The notes: generated by a model from the letters alone, not told the origin. A stretch of DNA of 64,000 nucleotides from Kumtagia sp044326205 (GCF_044326205.1 NZ_JBIRCY010000020.1:1-64000); one strand, 5' to 3'. Counted from the first letter of the stretch, positions 28,154 to 37,123 are shown. A program made the numbers and translations.

Positions 28154-28666
28154 ATGCTCACCGTGCTGATCGAAACCAGGAACGACGAGGAGGCCTTAGC
28201 GCGCACGCTGGCCTCGCTGGTCGGCGCGGCGGTGGAAGGCGTGGTGCGCGACGTCATCGTTTGCGACTGTGGCTCGACCGACCAGACGCACTATGTCGCC
28301 GAGCATGCTGGCTGCCACTATGTGGCGGAAGGCGGCGTTGCGGCCGGCATCAGGCAGGCCAAGGGCGAATGGCTGCTGATGCTCGAACCCGGCGCGCGCC
28401 TCGTCGACGGCTGGACCGAGGCGGTTATCGGCCATGTCGCCAAAATGTCGATGCCGGCCCGTTTCTCGCGCAGCCGCGACGACCGCAAACCGCTGTTCTC
28501 ACGCCTGTTTTCGGCGCCGACCGCGCTGGCCGAGGGGCTGGTCATTCGCAAGGGCCAGGCGATGGCGCTTGCCAAGTCCGCCCAGAGCGCGGAGGCGATC
28601 GCACGCGGGTTGGCGTCGCGGCGGCTCGACGCTGAAATCAGGGTCGCCGAGCCGCGCCGCGGATGA
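28154..28666 (+). CDS. Family 2 glycosyltransferase-like protein, short
   Basis: A 170-residue protein with the start of a GT-A fold: MLTVLIETRNDEEALARTLASLVGAAVEGVVRDVIVCDCGSTDQT, where the DCGSTD takes the place of the nucleotide-sugar binding DxGSxD. A C-terminal acceptor region is largely missing compared with full-length GT2 enzymes (250 residues or more), so it may be a reduced form. No membrane helix. Substrate unknown. It converges on the enoyl-CoA hydratase gene. Confidence 0.78.
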   Translation: MLTVLIETRNDEEALARTLASLVGAAVEGVVRDVIVCDCGSTDQTHYVAEHAGCHYVAEGGVAAGIRQAKGEWLLMLEPGARLVDGWTEAVIGHVAKMSMPARFSRSRDDRKPLFSRLFSAPTALAEGLVIRKGQAMALAKSAQSAEAIARGLASRRLDAEIRVAEPRRG

Positions 28667-28679
28667 TTGCCGGCGAACC

Positions 28680-29471
28680 CTAGCAGCCCCTGTATGCGGG
28701 TTGGCGGCGCTCGATCCACGCGTCGATGCCCTCGCGGAGGTCATGGGTCGGTACGACACGGGCGAATTGTTCGCTCTCGACCTGCAGGCCCTCGCCGATG
28801 GTCATGTTAAGTCCCCGCGTCACCGCCGCGATGATCCCCGCCGCCGCGACCGGCGAATGGCGCAGGATGCGCTCGGCCATGGCGAATGCCGACGGCAGCA
28901 GCGCCTCGTGCGGGACGACGGCGTTCACGAGACCGAGTTCCAGAGCCTTCGACGCCGTAAATGCGTCACCGGTCAGCAAGAGTTCAAGCGCACGCTTACG
29001 GCCCGCCAGCCGCGGCAAACGCTGTGTGCCGCCAAAGGTCGGCGGCATGCCGAGATTGATCTCCGGCTTGGCGAAAGTGGCGCGCTCGCTGGCAATCGCG
29101 AGGTGCACTGCCTCGGTGATCTCGCAGCCACCGCCAAAGGCGATGCCGTTGACGGCGGCGATGACCGGCTTGGGAAAGGCCTCGAGGCGCGCCGTCAATC
29201 CTTGCCCTCGGCGCACGAATTCGCGCACTGCCGTGTCGGCCCCACCGCGCACGCTGTGCGAGAATTCATGAATGTCGCCGCCCGCCGAAAATGCACGATC
29301 GCCGGCGCCGGTGAGCACGATCGCCCGCACTGCGGCGTCGGCTTCCAGCGCGTCGAGCAGCGCCGTCAGGCGGTCGATCGTCTCATAGTTCAAGGCGTTA
29401 AGTTTTGCCGGACGGTTGAGCGTCAGCAGGGCGATCCTGCCGCGCGTTTCGCAAAGGACGGTGTCGGTCAT
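28680..29471 (-). CDS. Enoyl-CoA hydratase/isomerase family protein
   Basis: A 263-residue crotonase-fold enzyme: LNRPAKLNALNYETIDRL, AFSAGGDIHEF (first oxyanion-hole block) and PKPVIAAVNGIAFGGGCEITEAVHLAIASERATFAKPEINLGMPPTFGGTQRLPRLAG, with both acidic catalytic positions in the second block. It hydrates or isomerises an enoyl-CoA, acyl chain unknown. ATG 29471 is the start that matches the family. It is divergent from a TetR regulator with a palindrome between them, so the TetR protein very likely controls it. Confidence 0.9.
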   Translation of the reverse strand: MTDTVLCETRGRIALLTLNRPAKLNALNYETIDRLTALLDALEADAAVRAIVLTGAGDRAFSAGGDIHEFSHSVRGGADTAVREFVRRGQGLTARLEAFPKPVIAAVNGIAFGGGCEITEAVHLAIASERATFAKPEINLGMPPTFGGTQRLPRLAGRKRALELLLTGDAFTASKALELGLVNAVVPHEALLPSAFAMAERILRHSPVAAAGIIAAVTRGLNMTIGEGLQVESEQFARVVPTHDLREGIDAWIERRQPAYRGC

Positions 29472-29523
29472 GGCTGCCTCTTCAAGCCGGTATCGATATC
29501 GCCACACTACCGGCTTCATCGAT

Positions 29524-29549
29524 TGTATATACACACTAGTCGGTATACA
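29524..29549. promoter_or_regulatory. Candidate TetR operator TGTATA-N14-TATACA
   Basis: Perfect 6-bp arms TGTATA and TATACA, centred at 29536.5, between the divergent enoyl-CoA hydratase and TetR genes. Left of centre is a self-complementary octamer GTATATAC (29525-29532). Location and symmetry fit an operator that shuts both promoters. Confidence 0.65.
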
Positions 29550-29556
29550 TTGAGTC

Positions 29557-30138
29557 ATGCCACGACAGCCCACCGACACGCGCGAGCGCATCCTTTCGGC
29601 CGCCAGCAGGCTCTTCTACGCAGACGGCATCCGGGCGGTGGGGGTCGATGCCGTTGCCGAAAAAGCGGGCATTACCAAGCGCACGCTCTATTACCATTTC
29701 CGCAGCAAGGACGATCTGATCGCCGCCTGTCTTGAGGCGCGCGACCAGCCCAATCTGGCGCTTTTCGCGCGCTGGTTTGACGAAGCAGAGGGGCCGCTTG
29801 CAGCCAGGGTGGAGAACATGTTCCGCCGCCTGGCGCGCGCGGCGCGGCATCCGAAATGGCGTGGCTGCGGCTTCCTGCGCACCGCCGCCGAACTCGCCAG
29901 CATGCCCGGCCATCCGGCCGTCAGGATCGGTTCGGCGCACAAGAAGCGGCTCGAAGCCTGGCTCGAAGGCAAGGTGGCCGCCGAAGGCATCGGCAACGCT
30001 TCACTGTTGGCGCGCCAGATCGTGCTGCTGCTGGACGGCGCCTTCTCGGTCATGCTGGTGCACCGCGATGCCGCCTACGTCGAAGCGGCGGGCAGCGCCG
30101 CTGCCACGCTCGTCGGTGCCGCCTTGGCGCGTTCCTAG
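29557..30138 (+). CDS. TetR-family transcriptional regulator
   Basis: A 193-residue TetR protein. The helix-turn-helix is at residues about 8-55: TRERILSAASRLFYADGIRAVGVDAVAEKAGITKRTLYYHFRSKDDLIAACL. The ligand domain follows. It is divergent from the enoyl-CoA hydratase gene, so it is probably a repressor responding to an acyl-CoA or aromatic ligand. Its last 4 bases overlap the stop of the convergent moaB (30135-30138, CTAG serving both stops). Confidence 0.92.
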   Translation: MPRQPTDTRERILSAASRLFYADGIRAVGVDAVAEKAGITKRTLYYHFRSKDDLIAACLEARDQPNLALFARWFDEAEGPLAARVENMFRRLARAARHPKWRGCGFLRTAAELASMPGHPAVRIGSAHKKRLEAWLEGKVAAEGIGNASLLARQIVLLLDGAFSVMLVHRDAAYVEAAGSAAATLVGAALARS

Positions 30139-30686
30139 GTGTGTTTCCCGCCGCCGCGCCGCAGATGCTCGTCCAGCCGCGGCATGATCTCCACGAAGTT
30201 GCACGGCATGTGGCGGTAGTCGAGCTGCGGCTTGATGATCCCGTCCCAGGCGTCGCGACAGGCGCCGGGCGAACCCGGCAGCACGAACACAAAGGTGGCG
30301 TTGACCACGCCGCCCGTGGCGCGCGACTGGATCGTCGAGGTGCCGATCTTGTCGTAGGAGATGCGGTGAAAGACTTCGGAAAAGCCGTCCATGCGCTTTT
30401 CGAAGATCGGCTCCAGCGCCTCCGGCGTCACGTCGCGGCCTGTGAAGCCGGTGCCGCCGGTGGTGATCACCACGTCGATTTTCTCGTCACGCGACCAGGC
30501 GAGGACTTTTTCCCGGATATTTTCCCTGTCGTCGGTGACGATGGCGCGGTCGGCCAGCATATGGCCGGCCTCGGCGATGCGGTCGACGAGCGTCTGGCCG
30601 GATTTGTCGTCGGCCGGCGTGCGTGTGTCGGAGACGGTCAGCACCGCGATGCCGACGGGGATGAAGGGGCGGTCGCTGGGCGCCAT
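30135..30686 (-). CDS. moaB: Molybdenum cofactor biosynthesis protein B
   Basis: A 183-residue MoaB/MogA-fold protein: GIAVLTVSDTRTPADDKSGQTLVDRIAEAGH, then the substrate loop VVITTGGTGFTGRDVTPEAL and VLPGSPGACRDAWDGIIKPQLDYRHMPCNFVEIMPRL. The fold binds molybdopterin. In alphaproteobacteria this protein is usually called MoaB and may adenylylate molybdopterin. The start is 2 bp from the ispE stop, so the two are translationally linked. It could serve the molybdopterin enzyme at 48833-51470, but that is distant. Confidence 0.92.
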   Translation of the reverse strand: MAPSDRPFIPVGIAVLTVSDTRTPADDKSGQTLVDRIAEAGHMLADRAIVTDDRENIREKVLAWSRDEKIDVVITTGGTGFTGRDVTPEALEPIFEKRMDGFSEVFHRISYDKIGTSTIQSRATGGVVNATFVFVLPGSPGACRDAWDGIIKPQLDYRHMPCNFVEIMPRLDEHLRRGGGKHT

Positions 30687-30688
30687 GC

Positions 30689-31588
30689 CTAATGCTCCTT
30701 CTGGGGCGGAGCCGAGGCCGTTGTCTCCGTCGCCACGACGAACCAGTCCGGCCGCGCCGTCGAGATCGCGTTGGCTGCGCGCTGGGCTGCGGTGTTGTCG
30801 TCAAAAATACCGAAGCAGGTAGCACCGGACCCCGACATCCGCGCAAAGGCGGCGCCCGCGCCGCTCAGGGCGGTCAATGCATCGTCGATCGTTGGCGCGA
30901 GGCTCATGGCCGGCGCCATCAAATCGTTTCGGGTCGTGGCCAGCCAGCCGAGGAGGCTGGCTGTATCCCTGCGCGACGGCAAGGGAGGAAGCGGCGGGTT
31001 TTCGCGGCGGGCAAGCGCCGCGAAGACTTGCGGCGTGCCGACCGCGACGCGCGGATTGACCAGCACGAGCGCCAGCGACGGGAATTTGTCCACCGGCTCG
31101 ATCACCTCGCCGATGCCGCGCGCCACCAGCGGCGTTGAATGCAGGCACATCGGCACATCAGCGCCGAGCGCCAGTCCGATGCGTGCTAGCGCGTCCACGC
31201 CGATATCTAGTTTCCAGAAGCGCGCGAGCGCTCTCAGCGCCGCCGCCGCGTCACTCGACCCGCCGCCGACGCCCGATGATGCGGGTATGTTCTTTTCCAG
31301 GAAGATCAGGGCAGGAGAGGCGGCTGCCGATCCGGCGGCCTTGCGCAGAGCGTCGCGGGCCTGGACGGCGAGGTTGTCCGCGCCGTCTGGGATTTCCTGC
31401 GCAAAAGGTCCCGAAACCGTGAACAAATCCCGAGGCGCAGGGCCGATGGCGATTTCGTCGCCGAAAGCCGTGAACACCGAAAGGCTTTCGATCAGATGAT
31501 AGCCGTCCGGCCGCCTGCCGGCGACATGCAGGGCGAGGTTTATCTTGGCGGGTGCCGCCTCGGCGACCGCAGCGGCGGTTTTCGACAC
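30689..31588 (-). CDS. ispE: 4-diphosphocytidyl-2-C-methyl-D-erythritol kinase
   Basis: A 299-residue GHMP kinase. The ATP loop is PASSGVGGGSSDAAAALRAL (about 107-126), the N-terminus APAKINLALHVAGRRPDGYHLIESL and the C-terminal block ARMSGSGATCFGIFD. It phosphorylates the CDP-methylerythritol intermediate of the MEP isoprenoid pathway. The pathway product feeds ispB, which is divergently placed at 34035. Start ATG 31588, 9 bp downstream of the small membrane protein gene. Confidence 0.95.
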   Translation of the reverse strand: MSKTAAAVAEAAPAKINLALHVAGRRPDGYHLIESLSVFTAFGDEIAIGPAPRDLFTVSGPFAQEIPDGADNLAVQARDALRKAAGSAAASPALIFLEKNIPASSGVGGGSSDAAAALRALARFWKLDIGVDALARIGLALGADVPMCLHSTPLVARGIGEVIEPVDKFPSLALVLVNPRVAVGTPQVFAALARRENPPLPPLPSRRDTASLLGWLATTRNDLMAPAMSLAPTIDDALTALSGAGAAFARMSGSGATCFGIFDDNTAAQRAANAISTARPDWFVVATETTASAPPQKEH

Positions 31589-31597
31589 GATGGAGGA

Positions 31598-31783
31598 TCA
31601 GTCCTTGGCGGGGCGGTATTCGCCGGTCTTGGGGTCGAAGACCAGCGTGCCGTCGGCATGGGTCTTCGCCTGCTGCTCGTGGCGCCTGATCTTGGCGGTC
31701 ACGCGCTCGGCCTCGCGCACGAAATGGCGGTAGCCGAAATAGGCGACCACGCCGACGACGGCGAAGAAGATGAGCTGCGGCAT
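31598..31783 (-). CDS. Small conserved membrane protein, Rhizobiales type
   Basis: A 61-residue protein with one N-terminal helix (MPQLIFFAVVGVVAYFGYRHF) and a basic, charged C-terminal tail ending HADGTLVFDPKTGEYRPAKD. The gene sits between sppA-like and ispE in a leftward cluster, with 9 bp to ispE. Function unknown. The cytoplasmic tail could be a docking peptide. Confidence 0.78.
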   Translation of the reverse strand: MPQLIFFAVVGVVAYFGYRHFVREAERVTAKIRRHEQQAKTHADGTLVFDPKTGEYRPAKD

Positions 31784-31865
31784 GACATTTCCCTCCCTGC
31801 ATCGAACGGCCGCATGGGCCGTTCAGGTCGGCAAGCGACCATCATAGCGGCAAACCGCCCGTCAT

Positions 31866-32735
31866 TCAAAGCCCGTATCGGCCCCACAATGCGCGTTGCT
31901 CGGCCGCGTCGAAAATTCCCTCGACCGCGGCGCCGGCCACCTCTACCACCGGAATTCCGGCGCTCGACCCGAACAGGCCGAGCCGGCGGCCGAAAAGCCC
32001 GCGCGGCTGGGTGATCAGCTTCATCTGCGTCCTGTCGCCGAAACGGTCCTTCAGCGTACCGCGCATGTCGCCGATCGCGTCGACGAGCCCGAGCGACAGG
32101 CCTTTCCTGCCGGTCCAGAACAGGCCGGTGAACAGATCGGGATCCTGCGACAGCCGGTCGCCGCGCCGGTCCTTCACCAGGTCGATGAAGGTCTCGTGGA
32201 TTTCGATCTGCAAGGCCTTCAATCGCTCGACGTCCTCTTCCTTCTCCGGCTGGAAGGGGTCGAGCACCGCCTTGTTGCGCCCCGCGGTGTAGACACGGCG
32301 CTCGACACCGATCTTCTGCATGAGCTCGGGAAAGCCGAAGGAGGCAGACACCACGCCTATAGAGCCGACGATCGACGACGGATCGGCGATGATCTCGTCG
32401 CCGGCCACCGCGATCATGTAGCCGCCGGAGGCGGCCACGTCCTCGACGAAGACCAGCACTTTCTTGTTCTTCTCGGCCGCAAGGTCACGGATGCGCTGGT
32501 AGATGAGCCGGGACTGGACGGGGGAGCCGCCGGGCGAATTGATCGAGATCGCTATCGCCGGCGCATCCTTGAAGGCGAACGCTTTTTCCAGAACCCCGGC
32601 CGTGGAGGCCAGCGACAGGTTCTGGCGGAACTGGCCGCCGCCGGCCATAATCGTGCCGCTGAGCCGCACCACCGGGATGGTGACGCCGTCCGACCGCATC
32701 GATTTGGGCAGCAGGCGGCGCAGCAATGACTTCAC
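31866..32735 (-). CDS. S49 signal-peptide-peptidase-like protease
   Basis: A 289-residue protease of the SppA/SohB family: AISINSPGGSPVQSRLIYQRIRDLA, then VAASGGYMIAVAGDEIIADPSSIVGSIGV with the active serine in AASGGY, and later GRNKAVLDPFQPEKEED with the lysine likely to be its partner. The family degrades leftover signal peptides at the inner membrane. GTG 32735 gives the expected KSLLRRLLPKSMRSD start, with GGAG about ten bases upstream. It belongs to the leftward cluster 33891-30135. Confidence 0.88.
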   Translation of the reverse strand: MKSLLRRLLPKSMRSDGVTIPVVRLSGTIMAGGGQFRQNLSLASTAGVLEKAFAFKDAPAIAISINSPGGSPVQSRLIYQRIRDLAAEKNKKVLVFVEDVAASGGYMIAVAGDEIIADPSSIVGSIGVVSASFGFPELMQKIGVERRVYTAGRNKAVLDPFQPEKEEDVERLKALQIEIHETFIDLVKDRRGDRLSQDPDLFTGLFWTGRKGLSLGLVDAIGDMRGTLKDRFGDRTQMKLITQPRGLFGRRLGLFGSSAGIPVVEVAGAAVEGIFDAAEQRALWGRYGL

Positions 32736-32810
32736 GGTGAAAAGGCTCCGTCTCACAGGTCTTTTCAACGCATGTAGGCATTGCCGCGCGCCGCGCAAGC
32801 GCAACCGGCA

Positions 32811-33629
32811 TCAGTCGGCGAAAAGCGAGGCTTCGCCGGCATTGATGGCCTCGGCACGCGGCGTGAAGTGGTTGTCGGCCTGCTCGTGCAGGATCAGCGG
32901 CGGCATCAGCGACGGCACGCCGCGCGCGCCTCGTGCCGCGCGGACGACGATGCGGATTGCCGGCCTGTCGGCGGTGGCATGGATCGGCACGATCTCGGCG
33001 CCGCCGAACCGTCCCGCCAATGCCGACAGGATCGGGCCGATCGACGCCGGCCGGGCGATCATCGCCACTTTTCCGCGCGGCTTGAGCACGGCGGCGGCGC
33101 TGCGCAGCCATGCCTCGAAGATCTGCTCGTCGGCGACATGTGCCGCGTGGCGCAGCGTGTCCGGCGTGGCGCGGTCGCGGCCGTCGTTGAAGGGCGGGTT
33201 CATCAGCACGAAGTCGGCGGAACGGTCCTTCAGCCCGGCCTCGGTGCGGGCCCTGCCGGTCAGCGTCACGTCGGCTGAAAGGATCGACACGCGCGGCGCA
33301 AGGTGGCGGTTGTCCGGATGCGCCAGCGATAGCTCGGCGTAGCGCACCATTTCCGGCGACCGCTCGACCAGCAGCACGGATGCCCTTTGGCAGCGCGCCG
33401 CGACGGCGAAACCCACGGCCCCGGCGCCGGCGCCGAAGTCAACCGCGAGGCCGGCAAAATCCGCTGGCGCCGCCGCCGCCAGCACCAGCGCATCCATCCC
33501 GGCCCGATGCGCACCTTTTCTTGGTTGCACGAGCGTGAAGCACCCGCGATGGAAGGCGTCGGCTGTGCAGTCCGCATCGTCGGGAGAGGGGGCCGGAATG
33601 GTCGGGTTGCCCGTGGCTTTGCCGCTCAA
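32811..33629 (-). CDS. TrmN6/YfiC-type methyltransferase
   Basis: A 272-residue class I methyltransferase. It starts with CFTLVQPRKGAHRAGMDALVLAAAA and has the SAM site VDFGAGAGAVGFAVA, with DFVLMNPPFND, the NPPF catalytic motif of adenine-N6 methyltransferases. The closest named relatives modify A37 of valine tRNA (TrmN6/YfiC). The assignment to tRNA is by family. It lies 37 bp downstream of the DUF2007 gene and 75 bp upstream of the S49 protease gene. Confidence 0.86.
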   Translation of the reverse strand: MSGKATGNPTIPAPSPDDADCTADAFHRGCFTLVQPRKGAHRAGMDALVLAAAAPADFAGLAVDFGAGAGAVGFAVAARCQRASVLLVERSPEMVRYAELSLAHPDNRHLAPRVSILSADVTLTGRARTEAGLKDRSADFVLMNPPFNDGRDRATPDTLRHAAHVADEQIFEAWLRSAAAVLKPRGKVAMIARPASIGPILSALAGRFGGAEIVPIHATADRPAIRIVVRAARGARGVPSLMPPLILHEQADNHFTPRAEAINAGEASLFAD

Positions 33630-33666
33630 CGCAGCCTCCTCCGCAACGCCATGGCGGGCGGGCCGA

Positions 33667-33891
33667 TCAGCGCTCGCGCATCTCGTTGCCGATGCCGGCG
33701 TCGGAAAAGATCCGCCGCGCCTGCTCGGCGTCGTCCTCGGAAACCAGGATGCGCCTTGGCAAAATGCCGATGGAGCCGTCGAGCACGCTCATGTTCTGGT
33801 CGGCCACGAGGCATTCTATGCCGGCGTCGCGCAGCAGCGATTGCGCAAAGGAGAGGACCACGGCGTCGTTGGTGCGGATGAGCTCGATCAT
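33667..33891 (-). CDS. DUF2007 small protein
   Basis: A 74-residue protein: MIELIRTNDAVVLSFAQSLLRDAGIECLVADQNMSVLDGSIGILPRRILVSEDDAEQARRIF. This is the DUF2007 domain, thought to have a ferredoxin-like fold and described as putative signal-transducing. It is the first gene of a leftward cluster and divergent from ispB 143 bp away. Function unknown. Confidence 0.88.
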   Translation of the reverse strand: MIELIRTNDAVVLSFAQSLLRDAGIECLVADQNMSVLDGSIGILPRRILVSEDDAEQARRIFSDAGIGNEMRER

Positions 33892-34034
33892 ACCGCAAAA
33901 ATCGCAGTTTGCGCGGCGGAAGTAAACGCCGGCTGCGCTTCGCCGGTAGCCCGCGCCAATTCGCCACTTGAGTTCACCCCATATGCCGCACTAAATCGTT
34001 CGCGGGACTAAAGGCTGTTGGGCGCGGCCGGCCG

Positions 34035-35066
34035 GTGACGGGAGTGCTTGTATTGGGTGTCGTACTCAACCTGGAAGACGGAAAGCGCGAAGTCTCGATC
34101 AAGGGACTGATCGATCTGACGGCCTCCGACATGGCCGAAGTCAACAAGCTGATCCTGTCCAAGGCCGGATCGGACGTCGAGATGATCCCCGAGATCGCCA
34201 ACCACCTGATCTCGTCCGGCGGCAAGCGGCTGCGGCCGATGGTGACGCTGGCCGCCGCCCAGATGTTCGGCTACGCCGGCGACGCCCACGTAAAACTCGC
34301 CACCAGCGTTGAGTTCATGCACACGGCGACGCTGCTGCATGACGATGTGGTCGACGAAAGCGATCTGCGGCGTGGCAAGAAGACGGCGCGCATGATCTGG
34401 GGCAACCAGGCCAGCGTGCTGGTCGGCGACTTCCTGCTCGGCCAGGCTTTTCGCATGATGGTCGATGTCGGTTCCCTCGACGCTCTCGACATTCTTTCCA
34501 CCGCCGCCTCGATCATCGCAGAGGGCGAGGTGATGCAGCTTTCGGCGGCCAAGAATCTTGAGACCACCGAGGACGAATATTTCTCGGTGATCAAGGCCAA
34601 GACGGCAGCACTTTTCTCGGCTGCCGCCGAAGTCGGACCTGTAGTGGCTGGCGCCACCCGCACCGATCGCGCGGCGCTGCGCTCCTACGGCATGAATCTC
34701 GGCCTCGCTTTCCAGTTGATCGACGACGCGCTCGACTATGGTGGCGATTCCAAGAAACTCGGCAAGAATGTCGGCGACGATTTTCGCGAGGGCAAGGTGA
34801 CGCTGCCGGTGATCCTCTGCTATCGCCGGGGGACCGCGGCCGAGCGCGCCTTCTGGAAGCAGGCGATCGAGGACAACGTTGCCGACGACGAGGCGCTGCA
34901 AAAGGCGCTGGCGCTGATGACGCGCCATGGCGCGATCACCGACACGATCGGCCGCGCCCGGCATTTCGGCGGCATCGCGCGTGATGCGCTGGCGCCGCTC
35001 GACGCCACCCCGCAGAAGGCCGCGCTGCTGGACGTTATCGATTTCTGCATAAGTCGTGTGGTCTGA
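34035..35066 (+). CDS. ispB: Polyprenyl (octaprenyl) diphosphate synthase
   Basis: A 343-residue trans-prenyltransferase. The first aspartate-rich motif is in LLHDDVVDESDLRRGKKTAR and the second in AFQLIDDALDYGGDSKKLGKNVGDDFREGK. GGKRLRPMVTLAAA is the isopentenyl-diphosphate binding block. The size and motifs fit the long-chain synthases making the ubiquinone side chain, which UbiA (53911-54900) attaches. The GTG start shown is the longest plausible, and a start at GTG 34044 or later is possible. Confidence 0.94.
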   Translation: MTGVLVLGVVLNLEDGKREVSIKGLIDLTASDMAEVNKLILSKAGSDVEMIPEIANHLISSGGKRLRPMVTLAAAQMFGYAGDAHVKLATSVEFMHTATLLHDDVVDESDLRRGKKTARMIWGNQASVLVGDFLLGQAFRMMVDVGSLDALDILSTAASIIAEGEVMQLSAAKNLETTEDEYFSVIKAKTAALFSAAAEVGPVVAGATRTDRAALRSYGMNLGLAFQLIDDALDYGGDSKKLGKNVGDDFREGKVTLPVILCYRRGTAAERAFWKQAIEDNVADDEALQKALALMTRHGAITDTIGRARHFGGIARDALAPLDATPQKAALLDVIDFCISRVV

Positions 35067-35145
35067 TCGCGGCCGTTCACGCTATCGCGAGAATCATTGA
35101 CACTCCCTGCGGATTGAACCCGGACCGCAAAAAGGCCATGCTTCT

Positions 35146-35157
35146 CGGCTTAAGCCG
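35146..35157. promoter_or_regulatory. Palindrome CGGCTTAAGCCG upstream of the TPR gene
   Basis: A perfect 12-bp palindrome 47-58 bp before the TPR protein start. It could be a regulator site or part of a small hairpin in the leader. No factor can be named. Confidence 0.35.
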
Positions 35158-35203
35158 TCGATGATTCATCCCGAGCGGCGCTGCTGTGCCTGAAAGGACT
35201 GTA

Positions 35204-36982
35204 ATGCGGAAACGTCTCGTCTGGCTGGCAAGCGTGTCGGCGCTCACCGCTGCGATCCTTGTCGGCCCGCCCGCGCTGGCCAATAAACCGTCGGAGCCGG
35301 TAGCCATCGGTTCGTTCACCGGGGCCTACCTCGCGGCGCGTGTCGCCGAGGTCGACAACGACATGGACAGCGCCATCGACTATTACCGGCGCGCCCTGGA
35401 TTTCGACCCGGACAACCAGCAGCTCCAGCAGAGCCTGTTGCTGGTGCTGGTCTCTACCGGCCGTTTCGACGAGGCGCTGCCGCTTGCCGAAAAACTCAAG
35501 ACCGTGCCCGACGTCGAGCGTTTCTCGCGCGTCACGCTGGCGGTCGATGCCATCCGCAAGAAGCAATACCGCGAGGCCGGCATCTGGCTGAAGCTGGTGC
35601 AGGAATCCGACCTTGACCGCCTGATCACCGGCCTGATGTCGGCCTGGACGAAGGCCGGCCAGAAGGACGGCGCCGAAGCGATCGCCGACTTGCAGGCGCT
35701 GAACGGCCCGGACTGGTTCGAGCTTTTCGCCTCCTACCACCGCGCGCTGATCGCCGAAAACGCCGGCCTGAACGATGAGGCGACCACCGCCTATCAGGCG
35801 ACGATCGACAATGTCGCGGCTGGAAGTGCCGCTCCCGAGACGTGGCTGCGCGCCGCGGAAGCCTATGCCGGCTTCCTGGCGCGCCACGGTGACAAGGAGA
35901 AGGCGCTGGGCGTTCTGGACAAGGCTGCCGAGTTCGCCGCCGGCCGCCTGCCGCTGATGTCGCTGCGCGACAAGATCGAGAAGGGCGAGAAAATCCCGCA
36001 AATGGTCGCCACGCCCGCCGATGGCGCGAGCGAAGTGCTGCTCGATCTCGGCGGCGCGCTCAACCGTGGCGGCGGCGAGCCCTTCGTAAAACTCTATCTG
36101 CAGCTCGCCCTTGTGCTGCGGCCGGACAGCGATGCGGTGCTGCTGCAGCTTGCCTCAGTGGCCGAGCAGCAGGAGGATTCCGAGGAAGCGATCTCGCTCT
36201 ACGAAAAAATTCCGGCGTCCTCGCCACTTAAGCGCGCGGCCGAATTGCAGCTCGGCCTCAACCTCGCCGATCTCAAGAAGCATGACGAGGCCATCGCCCA
36301 TCTGAAGAAGCTGGTCGACGCCGATCCGGACGACATGCGCGCTTACCTGGCTTTGGGCGGCGTCTATGCCTCCAAGGAGGACTACAAATCTGCCGCTGAA
36401 AACTACGACCGCGCGGTGGCGCGGCTGAAGGAGCCGACCAGCGCCAGCTGGAACATCTTTTACCAGCGCGGCATCGCCTATGAGCGGCTGAAGCAGTGGC
36501 CGAAGGCCGAGCCGAACTTCCGCAAGGCGCTGGAACTCTTCCCCGACCAGCCGCAGGTGATGAACTATCTCGGCTATTCCTGGGTCGACATGAACATAAA
36601 CCTCAACGAGGGGCTCGACCTGATCCGCAAGGCGGTCGATCTGAAACCCAGCGACGGCTACATCGTCGATTCGCTCGGCTGGGCTTATTTCCGGCTGAAC
36701 CGCTTCGACGAGGCGGTGGTCGAGCTGGAGCGCGCGGTTTCCCTCAAGCCCGACGATCCGGTGCTCAACGACCATCTGGGCGACGCCTACTGGCGCGTCG
36801 GCCGCAAGCTGGAAGCGACCTTCCAGTGGAGCCATGCGCGCGACCTCAAGCCCGAGCCGGACATTCTCCTGGGTGTCCAGAAGAAGTTGAAGGAAGGTTT
36901 GCCGCCGCTTGAAGGCAAAACCGCGCTCGAAGCGCCGGCCACGCCCGCGCCGAAGGCAGCGGATCCTGACAAGAAAGGCTGA
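35204..36982 (+). CDS. Periplasmic or outer-membrane TPR protein
   Basis: A 592-residue protein with a signal peptide (MRKRLVWLASVSALTAAILVGPPALA), then TPR repeats along its whole length, for example AAVEVDNDMDSAIDYYRRALDFDPDNQQ-like units and ERLKQWPKAEPNFRKALELFPDQPQVMNYLGYSWVDMNINLNEGLDLIRKAVDLKP. The tail is alanine/proline-rich. Homologues in Rhizobiales lie next to ispB, as here. ATG 35204 follows AAAGGA with ideal spacing. Function unknown, and scaffold or cell-envelope assembly is a reasonable guess. Confidence 0.86.
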   Translation: MRKRLVWLASVSALTAAILVGPPALANKPSEPVAIGSFTGAYLAARVAEVDNDMDSAIDYYRRALDFDPDNQQLQQSLLLVLVSTGRFDEALPLAEKLKTVPDVERFSRVTLAVDAIRKKQYREAGIWLKLVQESDLDRLITGLMSAWTKAGQKDGAEAIADLQALNGPDWFELFASYHRALIAENAGLNDEATTAYQATIDNVAAGSAAPETWLRAAEAYAGFLARHGDKEKALGVLDKAAEFAAGRLPLMSLRDKIEKGEKIPQMVATPADGASEVLLDLGGALNRGGGEPFVKLYLQLALVLRPDSDAVLLQLASVAEQQEDSEEAISLYEKIPASSPLKRAAELQLGLNLADLKKHDEAIAHLKKLVDADPDDMRAYLALGGVYASKEDYKSAAENYDRAVARLKEPTSASWNIFYQRGIAYERLKQWPKAEPNFRKALELFPDQPQVMNYLGYSWVDMNINLNEGLDLIRKAVDLKPSDGYIVDSLGWAYFRLNRFDEAVVELERAVSLKPDDPVLNDHLGDAYWRVGRKLEATFQWSHARDLKPEPDILLGVQKKLKEGLPPLEGKTALEAPATPAPKAADPDKKG

Positions 36983-37096
36983 TCCGCGGCCGAGACAGGT
37001 CGAACTGACCGGTTCCAGACGGACGTTCCCGTGCCCTAGGTCCGCGCACTATCGCGCCTTCAGCTTGCTGTCAGCCGGCCATGCGAGTTGAGCGGC

Positions 37097-37123
37097 GGGA
37101 GGCCGGTTTTTGGCCGGCTTCCC
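37097..37123 (+). terminator. Hairpin between TPR and cupredoxin genes
   Basis: GGGAGGCCGG pairs with CCGGCTTCCC (one G-U pair) around a TTTT-containing loop, 30 bp before the cupredoxin ATG and about 115 bp after the TPR stop. Without a trailing T-run it is either a weak terminator or a leader hairpin. Confidence 0.4.
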
